Shown: positions 1 to 9,202 of the stretch, piece by piece
Position numbering within the stretch: the stretch's first letter is position 1
Layout: every line of letters starts with the position of its first letter
Source: JASGKO01 sp049840595
GTDB taxonomy: Bacteria > Verrucomicrobiota > Verrucomicrobiia > Chthoniobacterales > Chthoniobacteraceae
NCBI GenBank assembly: GCA_049840595.1
Contig: JASGKO010000023.1
Coordinates: 1 to 64,000 of the forward strand
Direction of reading: 5' to 3'
Length of the DNA stretch: 64,000 nt
Notes under the pieces: model-generated
What the model saw: the letters and a program-made list of their open reading frames with translations, nothing else
Database searches by the model: none
What the model was told of the DNA's origin: nothing
Made by a program: the position numbers and the translations under genes

Positions 1-209
1 AAGGTTAATAGGGAAACACGATAGAATCCGAACAGCACCTAGAACGACTGCCAAGGTTTGGCGTGGGGCCAAGATGACCGAGGTGCGACTGAGCGTGGAG
101 CTCTGCACGATCTACTGGCATTTTCTGCTGTTTGTCTGGCTGGTCCTACTCGGTCTCCTGACCGGGTCACGAGCAGTTCATCGACATCTGTCGCCAGTTG
201 CTCAGCTAG
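1..209 (+). CDS. Cytochrome c oxidase subunit III-like protein, C-terminal fragment
   Basis: This is the last part of a gene that begins before the window. The reading frame starting at base 2 is open from the left edge and encodes a membrane helix rich in Trp, Leu and Val around the residues IYWHFLLFVWLVLLG, the usual last helix of cytochrome c/quinol oxidase subunit III proteins. Around base 165 the frame breaks. In another frame the chain continues as EQFIDICRQLLS and stops at 207-209, a natural-looking end. It lies just upstream of a second subunit III-like gene and a subunit IV-like gene, so it belongs to a heme-copper oxidase or NO-reductase accessory cluster. The family call rests on one helix, so the exact subtype is open. 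The frame break is more likely a sequencing indel than decay. Confidence 0.55.
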
Positions 210-226
210 GGAAGGGCAAAATCCAG

Positions 227-952
227 ATGGCAGAGACAGCGCTGACCAACTCAGGACAATCGCCGGCCCGGCTCGACGGCTGGCGCGGGATCGTCGCCGA
301 CTGGTCCTCGGATCAGCGCGCGTTCAAGAACGTGTCCTGGGGCAAGGCCATGATGTGGATCTTCCTCCTCAGCGACACCTTCATCTTCAGTTGCTTCCTG
401 CTCTCCTACATGACGGCGCGGATGTCCACGACCGTGCCGTGGCCGAACCCGAGCGAGGTCTTCGCGCTACACATCGGCGGCTCGACGATCCCGCTGATCC
501 TGATCGCCATCATGACCTTCGTCCTGATCAGCAGCAGCGGAACGATGGCCATGGCGGTCAATTTCGGCTACCGCCGCGACCGCCGCGCAGAACCGCGATC
601 TTGATGCTTTGACCGCGGCGTTCGGCGCAACCTTCGTCGGCATGCAGGCCTTCGAATGGACCAAGCTGATCACGGAGGGGGTCCGGCCCTGGGGCAACCC
701 GTGGGGCGCCGCGCAGTTCGGCTCGTAGCTTCTTCATGATCACCGGCTTCCACGGCACCCACGTGACGATCGGCGTGATCTTCCTGATCATCATCGCGCG
801 AAAAGTCTGGCGCGGCGATTTCGACATCGGACCGGCGCGGCTTCTTCACCAGCCGCAAGGGCAGCTACGAGATCGTCGAGATCATGGGCCTCTACTGGCA
901 CTTCGTCGATCTGGTATGGGTGTTCATCTTTGCCTTGTTCTATCTTTGGTGA
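227..952 (+). CDS. Cytochrome c oxidase subunit III family protein (frameshifted)
   Basis: Integral membrane subunit of a heme-copper oxidase or NorE-type protein, about 240 residues over several frames. The start ATG at 227 follows a purine-rich GGGAAGGGC. The first frame gives a hydrophilic leader, then helices around MMWIFLLSDTFIFSCFLL and TIPLILIAIMTFVLIS. After shifts near 595, 725 and 835 the protein continues with FVGMQAFEW, SSFFMITGFHGTHVTIG (the conserved G-F-H-G-x-H segment of subunit III) and ends GLYWHFVDLVWVFIFALFYLW. Total length fits the family once the shifts are corrected. The stop at 950-952 is 9 bases before the next gene, with GAGGAGG between them, so the two are co-transcribed. 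Three indels within 250 bases, each keeping a conserved protein, suggest base-call errors rather than a true pseudogene. Confidence 0.75.
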
Positions 953-961
953 GGAGGCGGC

Positions 962-1313
962 ATGAAGGGCTCACCGTGCATGACGCTCGCACGACGCCGC
1001 CGAGCACCAGCAGCACCCGATCAAGCTCTATCTCGTGGTCTGGGGTTGGCTGTTCGTTCTCAGCACCTGCTCCTATCTCGTCGACTATTTTCGGTCTGCA
1101 GGGCTATCTCAGGTGGTCGCTGATCCTGCTGTTCATGATGTTGAAGGCGGGACTGATCGTCGCCGTCTTCATGCACATGGCCTGGGAGCGGCTGGCGTTG
1201 GCCTATGCCATCCTGCTGCCGCCGATATTGGTGCTGGTTTTCGTGGCGATCATGGTCTTCGAGTCCGACTATACGCATCTCCTCCGCGTCATGTTTTCGG
1301 GGCACCGGCGTAG
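962..1313 (+). CDS. Cytochrome c oxidase subunit IV-like membrane protein (frameshifted)
   Basis: Small membrane subunit of about 115 residues, third gene of the oxidase cluster. The ATG at 962 has an excellent Shine-Dalgarno, GAGGAGGCGG. The N-terminus is His-rich and hydrophilic, followed by three hydrophobic segments: VVWGWLFVLSTCSYLVDYF, WSLILLFMMLKAGLIVAVF and a long one around YAILLPPILVLVFVAIMVF. The sequence between the second and third segments, HMAWERL, is typical of bacterial subunit IV proteins. The frame changes near 980-990, near 1093 and near 1297, and the natural end is a short FGAPA at 1313. Together with the two subunit III-like genes it suggests an oxidase or nitric-oxide-reductase accessory operon. 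Confidence 0.7.
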
Positions 1314-1539
1314 CCGCCGTCGTTTCGTAGCAGAAGCGTCGCAAGATCTTTTGCTCTGTCATCGCCAAAACTGCGATCGCGCGAGTGCAGCCCTGGGCTT
1401 GGGGAGGGCTGACGCAACTTTGCGTCTGGCAGCTGGCTGGGATGTAAGCGAGTAACAGAAGGGAAAATGAAATAGGAACTGTCGGCTTCGGCGCAAAACC
1501 AGTCAGTCGGCCAGCAAGATAAAACTAAATGATTTCAAT

Positions 1540-1611
1540 ATGTTAGCGCATAGATTTGGCGTTGCCCCGATGATGGATTGGAGCGAGAGTTCAGGTTTTT
1601 CAAGCGGTTAG
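1540..1611 (+). pseudogene. dusA: Orphan 5' fragment of dusA (possible attachment site)
   Basis: A 23-codon open frame starting with ATG at 1540 encodes MLAHRFGVAPMMDW and then diverges to a stop. The first part matches the N-terminus of tRNA-dihydrouridine synthase A, where RFxVAPMMDW is the conserved FMN-binding beginning. The rest of dusA does not follow. It is known from the literature that many integrating elements insert at the 5' end of dusA and leave a short duplicated 5' end at the far border. I infer this is such an att remnant. No integrase is visible nearby. Confidence 0.5.
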
Positions 1612-2109
1612 AAGGCAGCGTGTGCACGACGTGTGCACCGGGAGATCAAGAAAAATCTATTGAGAGCCAGTGTGGATGGTCGCTCCTTGAGGTGATGTGA
1701 GACCCTCAGAAGGTTTGCGCGGCTTAGAGAGTTGGGTCGCAAGGGCTGGGCGGACGTGCGCTTGAGAGCTGATTGCGCTCGTGACGAGCAGCACTCAGCG
1801 TTCGGCCTACGGCCAGAGTTCTCGGGGTTACAGTGACAAAAAATGATGTCGGGGGTTCGAGACGCTCCCAGTGACGCGAACCCCCAACGTCGGACGCCCG
1901 CAAGGCGTTCTTGCCGTCGGGGATCGGTGCGGCCACACCAATTTGGTCAGATAGCCGCGGCAACGCGTCTGTGAGTACTAGTGACGATGTAACCGGCGGC
2001 AGGCCGGATGGCGGACGAACGTGAATGCGGTGCTTATTGTTGCCGCGCGGTCCACTGGGACAGGCCTCGAGGAGGCCTGCAGATCGAACGTTCGCCGCAA
2101 ACAATCTTG
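1612..2109. other. Gene-free stretch between dusA fragment and sdaA
   Basis: About 500 bases with no convincing gene. The minus-strand frame here has a composition typical of GC-rich noncoding DNA and no recognisable domain. It holds a repeated TGTGCAC pair near 1621-1637 and the inverted repeat at 1851-1885. If the dusA fragment is an att site, this could be element or border sequence. Confidence 0.4.
1851..1885. repeat. Inverted repeat (GGGGGTTCG / CGAACCCCC)
   Basis: A perfect 9-bp inverted repeat, 1851-1859 against 1877-1885, with a 17-base loop. There is no T-tract on either side, so it is not a standard intrinsic terminator. It could form an RNA hairpin or be part of a mobile-element end. 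Its role is unknown. Confidence 0.5.
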
Positions 2110-3489
2110 TCAGCACAAGGTTACGCTGACCGCCAGTCCGCCAAGCGATGTCTCTTTGTATTTGGTTTGCATGTCGGCACCAGTCTGCCGCATCGTTTCG
2201 ATCACCTTGTCCAGCGTGACGTAGTGATGACCATCACCTGATAGCGCAAGCTGTGCGGCGGTAATCGCCTTGGTAGCGCCTATCGCATTACGCTCGATGC
2301 AGGGAATCTGAACCAATCCGCCTACGGGATCGCAGGTGAGACCGAGGTTGTGCTCCATACCGATCTCGGCGGCATTCTCGATCTGGCGATCGTTGCCTCC
2401 AAGCACTGCCGCCAGCCCAGCCGCGGCCATCGAGCAGGCAACTCCGACTTCACCCTGGCACCCGACCTCCGCGCCTGAAATCGAAGCGTTCTCCTTGTAG
2501 AGCGATCCGATCGCTGCTGCCGTCAATAGGAAGCGATGAATGTCGGCACGGTCGGCGGCCGGGTAGAAGCGGCAGTCGTCGGCGAGGACGGCAGGAATGA
2601 TCCCGGCAGCCCCGTTGGTTGGCGCCGTCACTACGCGTCCACCGGCCGCGTTCTCCTCGTTTACCGCTATGGCGAAAGCGGTCACCCAGTCCAATTCCTG
2701 CAGGGGGCGACCCGGATCGTTGCTCCCGTAATCTTCATTTAGGCGCCGATATAAGGACGGTGCACGCCGACGTACCCGGAATGCTCCCGGCAATTCTCCC
2801 TCGTGACACAGCCCGCGGTCGATCGATGCGCGCATCGCGCTCCAGATCCGATCCAATCCAGCCCGCACGTCGTCGGGAAATCGTCTCGCTGTTCGTTGGC
2901 AAAGGCAACCTCGTCTATTGCTGAGTCCGGCAGCGGCGGCCATTGTCGGCGGCTTCTCGGCGGATCGATAGTCGTAGGGCAAGAGCTCGGTAGTGTTGGA
3001 GGCGTTTGGTTCTTCGTCCTCACCGATCACGAACCCGCCGCCGATCGAAATAGTAGTTGCGCCAGAAAATGACGTCGCCGGTGTCGTCATGGGCAGAAAA
3101 GCGCAGCCCGTTTGGATGGCGCGGCAGATTGTCTTTCCTGTGAAAAAGCAGGTGGGCATCCTCATTGAATGCAATGGTGCGCTCTCCGAGCAGGCGCAGT
3201 CGGCCCGATCGCCGGACCTCCTCGGCTTGCGCCACTGCGCTGGCTACCTCAACACATGCAGGTTTCTCGCCCAGAAGTCCAAAGAGGATGGCGCGGTCGG
3301 TACCGTGTCCGCGTCCGGTAAGGGCGAGTGATCCGAACAATTCCACCGTCAGGGCGCTTATGCGGTCGAACGCCCCCCGCACGCTTTGGCCTCCTCAAGG
3401 AACCGGCGCGCCGCGAGCATGGGACCAACCGTATGCGAACTGGAAGGCCCGATGCCGATCTTGAACAGTTCAAAGGCGCTGACTGGCAC
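2110..3489 (-). CDS. sdaA: L-serine dehydratase, iron-sulfur type (frameshifted)
   Basis: Converts L-serine to pyruvate and ammonia using a [4Fe-4S] cluster. The GTG start at 3489 follows GGGAGCGG and gives VPVSAFELFKIGIGPSSSHT, the conserved N-terminus of SdaA proteins. The chain continues through other frames: VELFGSLALTGRGHGTD near 3300, then GAEVGCQGEVGVACSM and TCDPVGGLVQIPC, which carry the cluster-binding cysteines, to a stop at 2110. The span of 1,380 bases equals about 459 residues, the normal length. The frame shifts near 3385, 3025 and twice around 2890-2930, always keeping conserved sequence, so base-call indels are likely. It reads away from the tetR operon; the NIPSNAP gene lies 55 bases upstream on the same strand and may be co-transcribed. 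Confidence 0.85.
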
Positions 3490-3544
3490 AGCCGCTCCCT
3501 AATGTCTGTCGCGCTGTCGCAGATCCCAAGACGTGGCGTTTGTT

Positions 3545-3858
3545 TCACTTCAGCGGTGAAAACGCGACCGGCGTGAGGAACGTGCTCTCCTGGTGGACCA
3601 AGAAGGGCAGGATTTTCGGGGTGAAAACTGCCCAATCCGGATCCTGCGCGAGCTTGTGACGCTGCGCGGTGCGATGGGCGAAGTCATCATAGGCCCAGAT
3701 GAACACGATTGAATTGAGGACGCCGGATTCTTTGGTCCAGCAGCCGATCAGCCGGGCGTAGCGGGTAATGATACCGAGCCCTTCGGCTTCGTAGATCTTC
3801 AGAAATTCTCCGGCCTTGCCGGCCTGAGAATCTGGTAGGTGCGGTGCTCATAGATCAT
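3545..3858 (-). CDS. NIPSNAP family protein (one frameshift)
   Basis: A small protein of about 105 residues. The ATG at 3858 gives MIYEHRTYQILRP. After a shift near 3810 the frame continues with EFLKIYEAEGLG, LIGCWTKESGVLNSIVFIWA, AHRTAQR, DPDWAVFTPKILPFLVHQES and ends TPVAFSPLK at a TGA. This matches the NIPSNAP fold, a ferredoxin-like alpha/beta domain with the typical start MIYExRTY, a middle GYWTTExGxLNxVxHxW pattern and the DPxW segment. The biochemical role of bacterial NIPSNAPs is poorly defined; they often sit beside catabolic genes. It is the first gene of the minus-strand unit that continues into sdaA and is divergent from tetR, so the operator in the shared 126-base spacer could act on both directions. 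Confidence 0.8.
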
Positions 3859-3945
3859 CGGTATTGGTCCTGTTAGGCAAAGCACGGCCTGGCGTTGGGA
3901 AGGTCCAACAGTAGCTTGTCCCGAGGGCTGTGCAATCATAATCTG

Positions 3946-3959
3946 TCGTCATATGACGA
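3946..3959. promoter_or_regulatory. Perfect palindrome, probable TetR operator 1
   Basis: TCGTCATATGACGA is a perfect 14-bp palindrome in the spacer between the divergent NIPSNAP gene and tetR, 26 bases before the tetR start. Its half-sites TCGT and ACGA with a 6-base centre recur at 4753-4766. Autoregulation by the adjacent TetR protein is inferred. Confidence 0.6.
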
Positions 3960-3984
3960 TTTAATTTATGAAGGGGTTATCCGC

Positions 3985-4771
3985 ATGCGGGCGCGATCCA
4001 AATTGGTCAGCGGAACGCCGGAGGTGCGTCCGCGGGAACGGGCCGGGCGGTTGTCTGCGAAGGCAGCCGTGGTCCCGCGATTGCCGCCGGCCGAGCGCCG
4101 GGCGCAAATTCTCGCCAAGGCCAGCGACTTCTTTGCTGAATACGGCCTAACCGGGCAGACGAGGGCGCTGGCCGCCGCCTGCGGCGTGGCGCAGCGGTTG
4201 CTCTACCGATATTTTCCATCCAAGTCGGCGCTGCTCGATGAGGTCTATCGCGAGACGATTGTCTGCGCCGTTCAAGGCGGTCTGGCTCGTCCAACTACGG
4301 GATCAGCAGCCGTCCGATAGAGCAGCGATTGCTCGATTTTTATGGGAACTACTACGCAACTGTGCTGACGCGCAAATGGATGCGCCTCTTCCCTTTATGC
4401 CTCGCTCGCCGAGGCGCGTATGGCACCTGACTACATATCCGCGATCGTGTTCGATCTCCTGGAGACCATCGTGCGCGAGGCGGCCCACGAGCAGCAGGTG
4501 GAATTGCCGACGGATCCTGCCTTGATGCGTGAGGTCGGTTGGACGCTTCACGGCGCCGTTTCCCACCTCGCTATCCGGCAGACATCTCTACGCCGCCAGT
4601 CTTGACGTCCCCGAGGAGCGCATCCTGGCGCTGCACGTGCGCGCCTTCGTCGCGGGCTTCGCTGGCCTCAACGAGCGGGCGCGGGCTTTCGAGGCGGCTG
4701 CCTTCAGGGGAGCACCACCTCGCGCCCAACAAATGTTCGGCCTGCCTATAAGTCGTCAGTTTACGACTTAA
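3985..4771 (+). CDS. TetR family transcriptional regulator (frameshifted)
   Basis: DNA-binding repressor. The start chosen at 3985 (MRARSKLVSG) gives a basic tail, then a TetR helix-turn-helix: RAQILAKASDFFAEYGLTGQ, then ALAAACGVAQRLLYRYFPSK, the usual GVxxxxLYRYFxxK signature. After shifts between about 4280 and 4430 the ligand-binding domain continues: RPIEQRLLDFYGNYYATVL, SLAEARMAPDYISAIVFDL, EVGWTLHGAVSHLAIR, then VPEERILALHVRAFVAGF and a stop at 4771. The length of about 260 residues is on the long side for TetR. It is divergent from NIPSNAP/sdaA and directly upstream of the ABC importer. Operators at its start and inside its last codons suggest that it controls itself and the importer operon. 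The ligand is unknown, presumably the imported compound. Confidence 0.8.
4750..4769. promoter_or_regulatory. Inverted repeat, probable TetR operator 2
   Basis: AAGTCGT, six bases, then ACGACTT form an inverted repeat covering the last codons of tetR, about 90 bases before the importer's first start codon. The TCGT-N6-ACGA core matches operator 1 at 3946-3959. The two sites bracket tetR, which supports one regulator acting on tetR and on the transport/catabolic operon. Confidence 0.6.
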
Positions 4772-4858
4772 TTTTTGCGTGCTAGGTTTTCCCGAGAGCC
4801 CGCAGAGCGCCGACCCGCGCGAGCTGCGGACAATCAACCTGTTGGGAGATCAAAACAC

Positions 4859-6184
4859 ATGACCTCGATTGCCCCGTTGAGCCGCCGTTTTTTTCTGAAG
4901 ACGGCCGCGTCTGGCATTGCTGCTGCCAGCCTTTCGGCCGGGCTCGGCCTGCGTCAGGCGCAGGCCGGCGAGCCGATCAACTTCGCGACCTGGTCGGCGG
5001 GGGTCGATACCGTGAAAAGCCATCTCGCGGCCTTCGAGGCAAAGACTGACATCAAGGTCAACTACAGCAACGCTCCTTGGGCGCAGTATCGCGAGGCCAC
5101 CATCACCAAGTTCATCGGCAAGGCGCCGATCGACGTGCTCTGGGTCTCGGACAGCTGGTTGCCGGAGTGGGCGGACGCCGGCTGGATCGCGCCGGTCGAC
5201 CACTACAAGTCGCTGACCGACAATTCCGACGTTGATCAGTTCTGCGTCAACTCTATGACCTACAAGGGCAAGCAGTACGGCAACACCTATTACAGCGACT
5301 ACATGGCCTTTATTTACAACGCCGACATGCTCGCCAAGGCGAGCATCAAGGCGCCGCCGGAGAACTGGGCCGAGGTGGTCGAGCAGAGCAAGATCATCAA
5401 GGACAAGGGACTGGCGCAATGGCCGGTCCTGATCTCGATGGCTCAGGAAAGCTGGCTGATCGAGTTCATGGCCGCGATGGTCTTTTCCAACGGCGGCCGC
5501 TTCACCGACGACAAGGGCGATGCGGTAATGCAGGACCCGGCGAATGGCGCCGCGCCCGCATTGCGCTGGCTCGTTGATGCCGTGCAGAAGCACAAGATCC
5601 TGTCGCCTTCCTGTGTCGAGACCGGTGAACTTGCCGTGCTGAAGGCCTTCTCGTCGGGCGAGCATGCCTTCGCCTTGATCCCAAAATATCGTCTGCGCAC
5701 TTTGAACGATCCCGCCCAGAGCAAGCTGGCCGGCAACGCCAAGATCGCGCTGATGCCTAAGGGCGACAAGGGCTCACATGCCACAGTCGGCTGGATGCGC
5801 TTCTACGGCATGACGCCCCGGGCGCAGGCGGATGCGGAACGCGCTGCCAATACCGTCAAGCTGATGGAATGGTTCGGCGGCAAGGCCGATGGCGAGTACA
5901 AATTCCAGAAAATGCTCTTCAAGGATGTCGGCTCAGGCTTCGGCGTCAAATCGCTGTTCAACGATCCGGAGATCCGCGCCGCCTATGCAGCCTATGGCGA
6001 TGTCGACCTGATCGGCAAGCAGCAATCACTGGCGCGCAAGAAGGACGTGATCATGCCCTGGTTCGGCGAGTGGAACGACGTCAACGGTACCGCCTGGCAG
6101 CGGGCGATCATGGGCAAGATCGGCGTCGAACAGGCGCTGAATACCTCGGCTGCGAAATGGACCGAGCTGAAGAAGCAGGGCTGA
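4859..6184 (+). CDS. ABC transporter substrate-binding protein, Tat-exported
   Basis: Periplasmic receptor of a carbohydrate-type (CUT1) ABC importer, 441 residues. I chose the ATG at 4859, giving MTSIAPLSRRFFLKTAASG, over the upstream in-frame start at 4775. It has GGGAG 10 bases ahead and begins a proper twin-arginine signal (S-R-R-F-F-L-K), followed by a hydrophobic stretch and a probable Ala-x-Ala cleavage site near residue 35. The mature part resembles family 1 extracellular solute-binding proteins: WSAGVDTVKSHLAAFEAKT near the start, DVLWVSDSWLPEW and a long C-lobe. Tat export suggests the protein folds in the cytoplasm. The gene is intact, unlike most of its neighbours. The substrate cannot be read from sequence; the catabolic genes downstream suggest it is the same compound they degrade. 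Confidence 0.85.
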   Translation: MTSIAPLSRRFFLKTAASGIAAASLSAGLGLRQAQAGEPINFATWSAGVDTVKSHLAAFEAKTDIKVNYSNAPWAQYREATITKFIGKAPIDVLWVSDSWLPEWADAGWIAPVDHYKSLTDNSDVDQFCVNSMTYKGKQYGNTYYSDYMAFIYNADMLAKASIKAPPENWAEVVEQSKIIKDKGLAQWPVLISMAQESWLIEFMAAMVFSNGGRFTDDKGDAVMQDPANGAAPALRWLVDAVQKHKILSPSCVETGELAVLKAFSSGEHAFALIPKYRLRTLNDPAQSKLAGNAKIALMPKGDKGSHATVGWMRFYGMTPRAQADAERAANTVKLMEWFGGKADGEYKFQKMLFKDVGSGFGVKSLFNDPEIRAAYAAYGDVDLIGKQQSLARKKDVIMPWFGEWNDVNGTAWQRAIMGKIGVEQALNTSAAKWTELKKQG

Positions 6185-6207
6185 GGGGAGCTGTTGAGGG
6201 CTTCAAT

Positions 6208-7125
6208 ATGACGTCCAGCGCAGCGATTGCCGCGAAACGGCCGCGTCGCGGCGGCCTGACCTATGACGAGCGCGCGGCTTTTCTGTTCGTGACGCCGCTC
6301 GCCGTCGTGCTGCTCGCGGTCGCGGTCTTCCCGATCGTCTACTCGTTCTATGTAAGCCTGTTCTCGCTGAAACTGACGCGGCCGGGCCGAATGCCGTTTG
6401 TCGGCCTGGACAATTACGTCACCGTCTTGACCGACCCGCAATTTTGGCTCGCGGTGCAGCGCACCGCCTATTTCTCGGTGATGTCTGTCGCCGCGATCTC
6501 GATCCTGGCGCTGCTCGTCGCTCTGCTGCTCAACGAGAACTTCCCCGGCCGGCGTGCGCTCGGCGCTATTTTGCTCGTGCCTTGGGCAATTCCTTATGTC
6601 GCCAACGCGCTGATGTGGAAGTGGATCTACGATTCCAACTACGGCGCGCTGAACGGGCTGCTCTACCAGTTGGATTTCATCAATTCCTACATGGTCTGGC
6701 TCGGCGACGCAGACAAGACGCTGCCGCTGATCGCCAACGCCTTCGTCTGGAAAGAGGTGCCGCTTGCCACCATTCTGCTGCTGGTCGGTCTGAAGACGAT
6801 TCCGTCCGATTTGCATGCGGCTGCGAAGGTCGACGGGGCCAATGGCCTGCGGCGTTTCGTTCACATCACGCTGCCTGCGCTGAAGCCAGCCTTTGGGCTC
6901 GTTGCCGTCTACGAGACCATGATGGCGATCCGTCACTTTGACTTGTTCTTCATTCTGACCGAGGGCGGACCGGGCGACGCCAGCCACGTCGTTGCCTGGC
7001 GCATCTACGTCGAGACCTTCCGCAACCTGTCCTTCGGCACCGGAGCGGCCATGGCTTATGTGCTCGCGCTCGCAACGCTGGCACTGGCCTATCTGATCAT
7101 TCGTGCCCTGGCCCAGAGGATCTGA
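6208..7125 (+). CDS. ABC transporter permease, UgpA/MalF type
   Basis: First membrane subunit of the importer, 305 residues, intact. ATG 6208 follows GAGGGGAGC and lies 23 bases after the receptor gene. A cytoplasmic basic N-terminus leads into about six transmembrane helices, e.g. LAVVLLAVAVFPIVYSFYV and ALGAILLVPWAIPYVANALM. The coupling (EAA) loop is visible near residue 210: LHAAAKVDGANGLRRFVHIT followed by LP, which docks onto the ATPase. The downstream TEGGPG motif is typical of sugar permeases of this type. The next permease starts two bases after its stop. Confidence 0.88.
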   Translation: MTSSAAIAAKRPRRGGLTYDERAAFLFVTPLAVVLLAVAVFPIVYSFYVSLFSLKLTRPGRMPFVGLDNYVTVLTDPQFWLAVQRTAYFSVMSVAAISILALLVALLLNENFPGRRALGAILLVPWAIPYVANALMWKWIYDSNYGALNGLLYQLDFINSYMVWLGDADKTLPLIANAFVWKEVPLATILLLVGLKTIPSDLHAAAKVDGANGLRRFVHITLPALKPAFGLVAVYETMMAIRHFDLFFILTEGGPGDASHVVAWRIYVETFRNLSFGTGAAMAYVLALATLALAYLIIRALAQRI

Positions 7126-7127
7126 CG

Positions 7128-8089
7128 ATGACGCTGGTGACTGCCGCTTCGGCGCCGATGTTCGTCACTACCGCGCCCATTCGCCACTGCGCCGCATTGG
7201 CCGCGGCATCGCGCTGGGGCTCGCTTCGTTGTTGTTCGTTGCCTATGTGCTTGCGCCGATCGCCTGGCTGGTGTCGTCATCATTTCAGAGCGAGCACGAG
7301 ATCATTTCCAAGCCGCCGCACTGGATCCCGCAGGCACCGACAGCGGAGAACTTTGCCGCGATTTTCGCCGCCAAGGACAAGACGGTCACCTACGAGACCC
7401 GCAAGGCCGCCGACCCGGCGAGTGGCGGATTCATCCCTTCCACGGCCTCCAACCTGCTCCCTGCCATGCGTAACAGCATTATCGTGGCGAGCGCCGTGGT
7501 GATTCTCAATCTCTTGGTCGGCATACCGGCGGCCTACGCGCTGGCCAAGATCCATTTCCGCGGCCGGCATGCCTCGATCTACGGCATTCTCGCCACACGC
7601 GTCATTCCCGACATTGCGCTCGTGGTGCCGTTTTTCCTCTTCATCCGGAATCTGGGGCTCCTCGACAGTTTGTCGTCGCTAATCATCACCTATCTCGCGG
7701 TGACCGTCCCATTCTCGGTTTTTGTGCTGGTCAGCTATTTCGAGTCGCTGCCCGACGAGCTCGACAAGGCGGCGCGGGTGGACGGTTGCTCGCGGTGGCA
7801 GACGCTGCTGCGGGTGATTTGCCGCTGGCGCGGCCTTCATTGGTGGCGGTGATCCTGTTCGCGTTTCTCGCAAGCTGGAACGAGTTTCTGCTGGCGCTGA
7901 TGTTCACCCAGACGACGGCCTCGCAGACCCTGCCGATCATCGTCGCTTCCTTCACCTCGGATTTCACCATCAGCTTTTCCTTCATCAACGCGGCCGGAGT
8001 GCTGGCGATCATTCCGCCGGTCATTCTCGCGCTGGTCTTCGAACGCTACATCGTGGCCGGATTGACTCGCCGGTGCCGTCAAGGGGTGA
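7128..8089 (+). CDS. ABC transporter permease, UgpE/MalG type (frameshifted)
   Basis: Second membrane subunit of the importer. The ATG at 7128 follows the first permease directly. The frame shifts near 7170, where the chain continues with IGRGIALGLASLLFVAYVLA, again near 7810, and once more near 8067. The natural end is at 8087-8089, 9 bases before the ATPase. Helices include RNSIIVASAVVILNLLVG and VAVILFAFLASWNEFLLAL. The EAA loop reads ELDKAARVDGCSRWQTLLRV and continues as ILPLARP after the shift. About 320 residues, slightly longer than usual because of an insert around 7380-7450 (ATYETRKAADPASGGF-like region) between helices 1 and 2. Confidence 0.85.
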
Positions 8090-8098
8090 GAGAGTGAT

Positions 8099-9202
8099 AT
8101 GGCCCGGATCGAATTCAAATCGATAACCAAGCGTTACGCCGGCGACGTGATCGCGGTGAACGATCTCAACCTCGAGATCAAGGACAAGGAGTTCGTGGTA
8201 CTGCTCGGACCCTCCGGCTGCGGCAAGTCGACGACGCTCAACATGATCGCCGGGCTGGAAGAGGTCACCGAGGGTGAACTGTGGTTCGACCGGCAGATCG
8301 TCAACGCCCTGCCGCCGCACAAGCGCGATGTCGCGATGGTGTTTCAGAGCTATGCGCTCTATCCGCACAAGACGGTCTACGAGAACATCGCCTTTGGTTT
8401 GCGCATGCGTCACGTCGATGGGGCCGAGATCGATCGTCGCGTCCGCGATGCGGCGGCAAAGCTCGAGATCGCTCATCTGCTGGAGCGTCGGCCCAGCCAG
8501 CTATCCGGCGGCCAGCGCCAGCGGGTAGCGCTCGGTCGGGCCATGGTGCGCCAGCCGGCGGTGTTCCTGATGGACGAGCCGCTGTCAAATCTGGACGCCG
8601 CGCTGCGCATTTCCATGCGCGCGGAGATCAAGCATCTGCACAATGCGATGCAGACCACCTTTGTCTACGTCACCCATGACCAGGCGGAGGCGCTGACACT
8701 CGCCGACCGGATCGTGGTGATGAAGGATGGCCTGATTCAGCAGATCGGTACGCCGGACGAGGTGTATGAGCGCCCCCGCAACATGTTCGTAGCCGCCTTC
8801 CTCGGCAATCCAGCCATTAATTTCCTGGAAGGGACCATCGAGTCGGGAGCCGGCGTCCCGCTGTTCCGGCGCGGCGCACTCGCCATCGCGCTTCCGTCGA
8901 AGTTTACTGCGCAGCTTTCGTCACGCCGCACGTCGGAAGTCGTCCTCGGCCTGCGCCCCGAAGATGTCTGCGCGGAAAAGGACGCGGCACCCAGCCTCGA
9001 CGGCACCGTCAATTCCGTGCTGCCGGTCGGCTCCGACCGCTTCCTTGGTCTAAAAGTTGAAGGCAGCGATGTGTTCGTTCGCGTCGATAAGGAAGCTCGG
9101 CACCAGGAGGGTGCCGCGATCCGGCTCGGGCTTGTTTCCGAGCGGCTGCACCTGTTCGACAAGGCCACCGGCATGACGCTGGCCGAGGATAGCGTGTCGT
9201 GA
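8099..9202 (+). CDS. ABC transporter ATP-binding protein, UgpC/MalK type
   Basis: ATPase of the importer, 367 residues, intact. Walker A is GPSGCGKST (residues about 38-46), Q-loop around VFQSYALYPH, signature LSGGQRQR near 135, Walker B VFLMDEPLSNLD and switch His in VTHDQ. The C-terminal 130 residues form the OB-type regulatory domain of the MalK/UgpC subfamily, with the LGLRPEDV motif, so subunit activity may be under cytoplasmic control. The start ATG follows GAGAGAG. The final TGA overlaps the GTG start of the molybdenum hydroxylase FAD subunit (GTGA at 9199-9202), which links uptake and the first catabolic step in one operon by translational coupling. Confidence 0.93.
   Translation: MARIEFKSITKRYAGDVIAVNDLNLEIKDKEFVVLLGPSGCGKSTTLNMIAGLEEVTEGELWFDRQIVNALPPHKRDVAMVFQSYALYPHKTVYENIAFGLRMRHVDGAEIDRRVRDAAAKLEIAHLLERRPSQLSGGQRQRVALGRAMVRQPAVFLMDEPLSNLDAALRISMRAEIKHLHNAMQTTFVYVTHDQAEALTLADRIVVMKDGLIQQIGTPDEVYERPRNMFVAAFLGNPAINFLEGTIESGAGVPLFRRGALAIALPSKFTAQLSSRRTSEVVLGLRPEDVCAEKDAAPSLDGTVNSVLPVGSDRFLGLKVEGSDVFVRVDKEARHQEGAAIRLGLVSERLHLFDKATGMTLAEDSVS

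Noticed and set aside
1851..1885. GGTTCGA-containing hairpin as a possible tRNA
   Set aside because: No acceptor stem or anticodon arm can be built around it.
1724..2116. 130-codon minus-strand frame after sdaA
   Set aside because: No start signal or domain; composition of noncoding GC-rich DNA.
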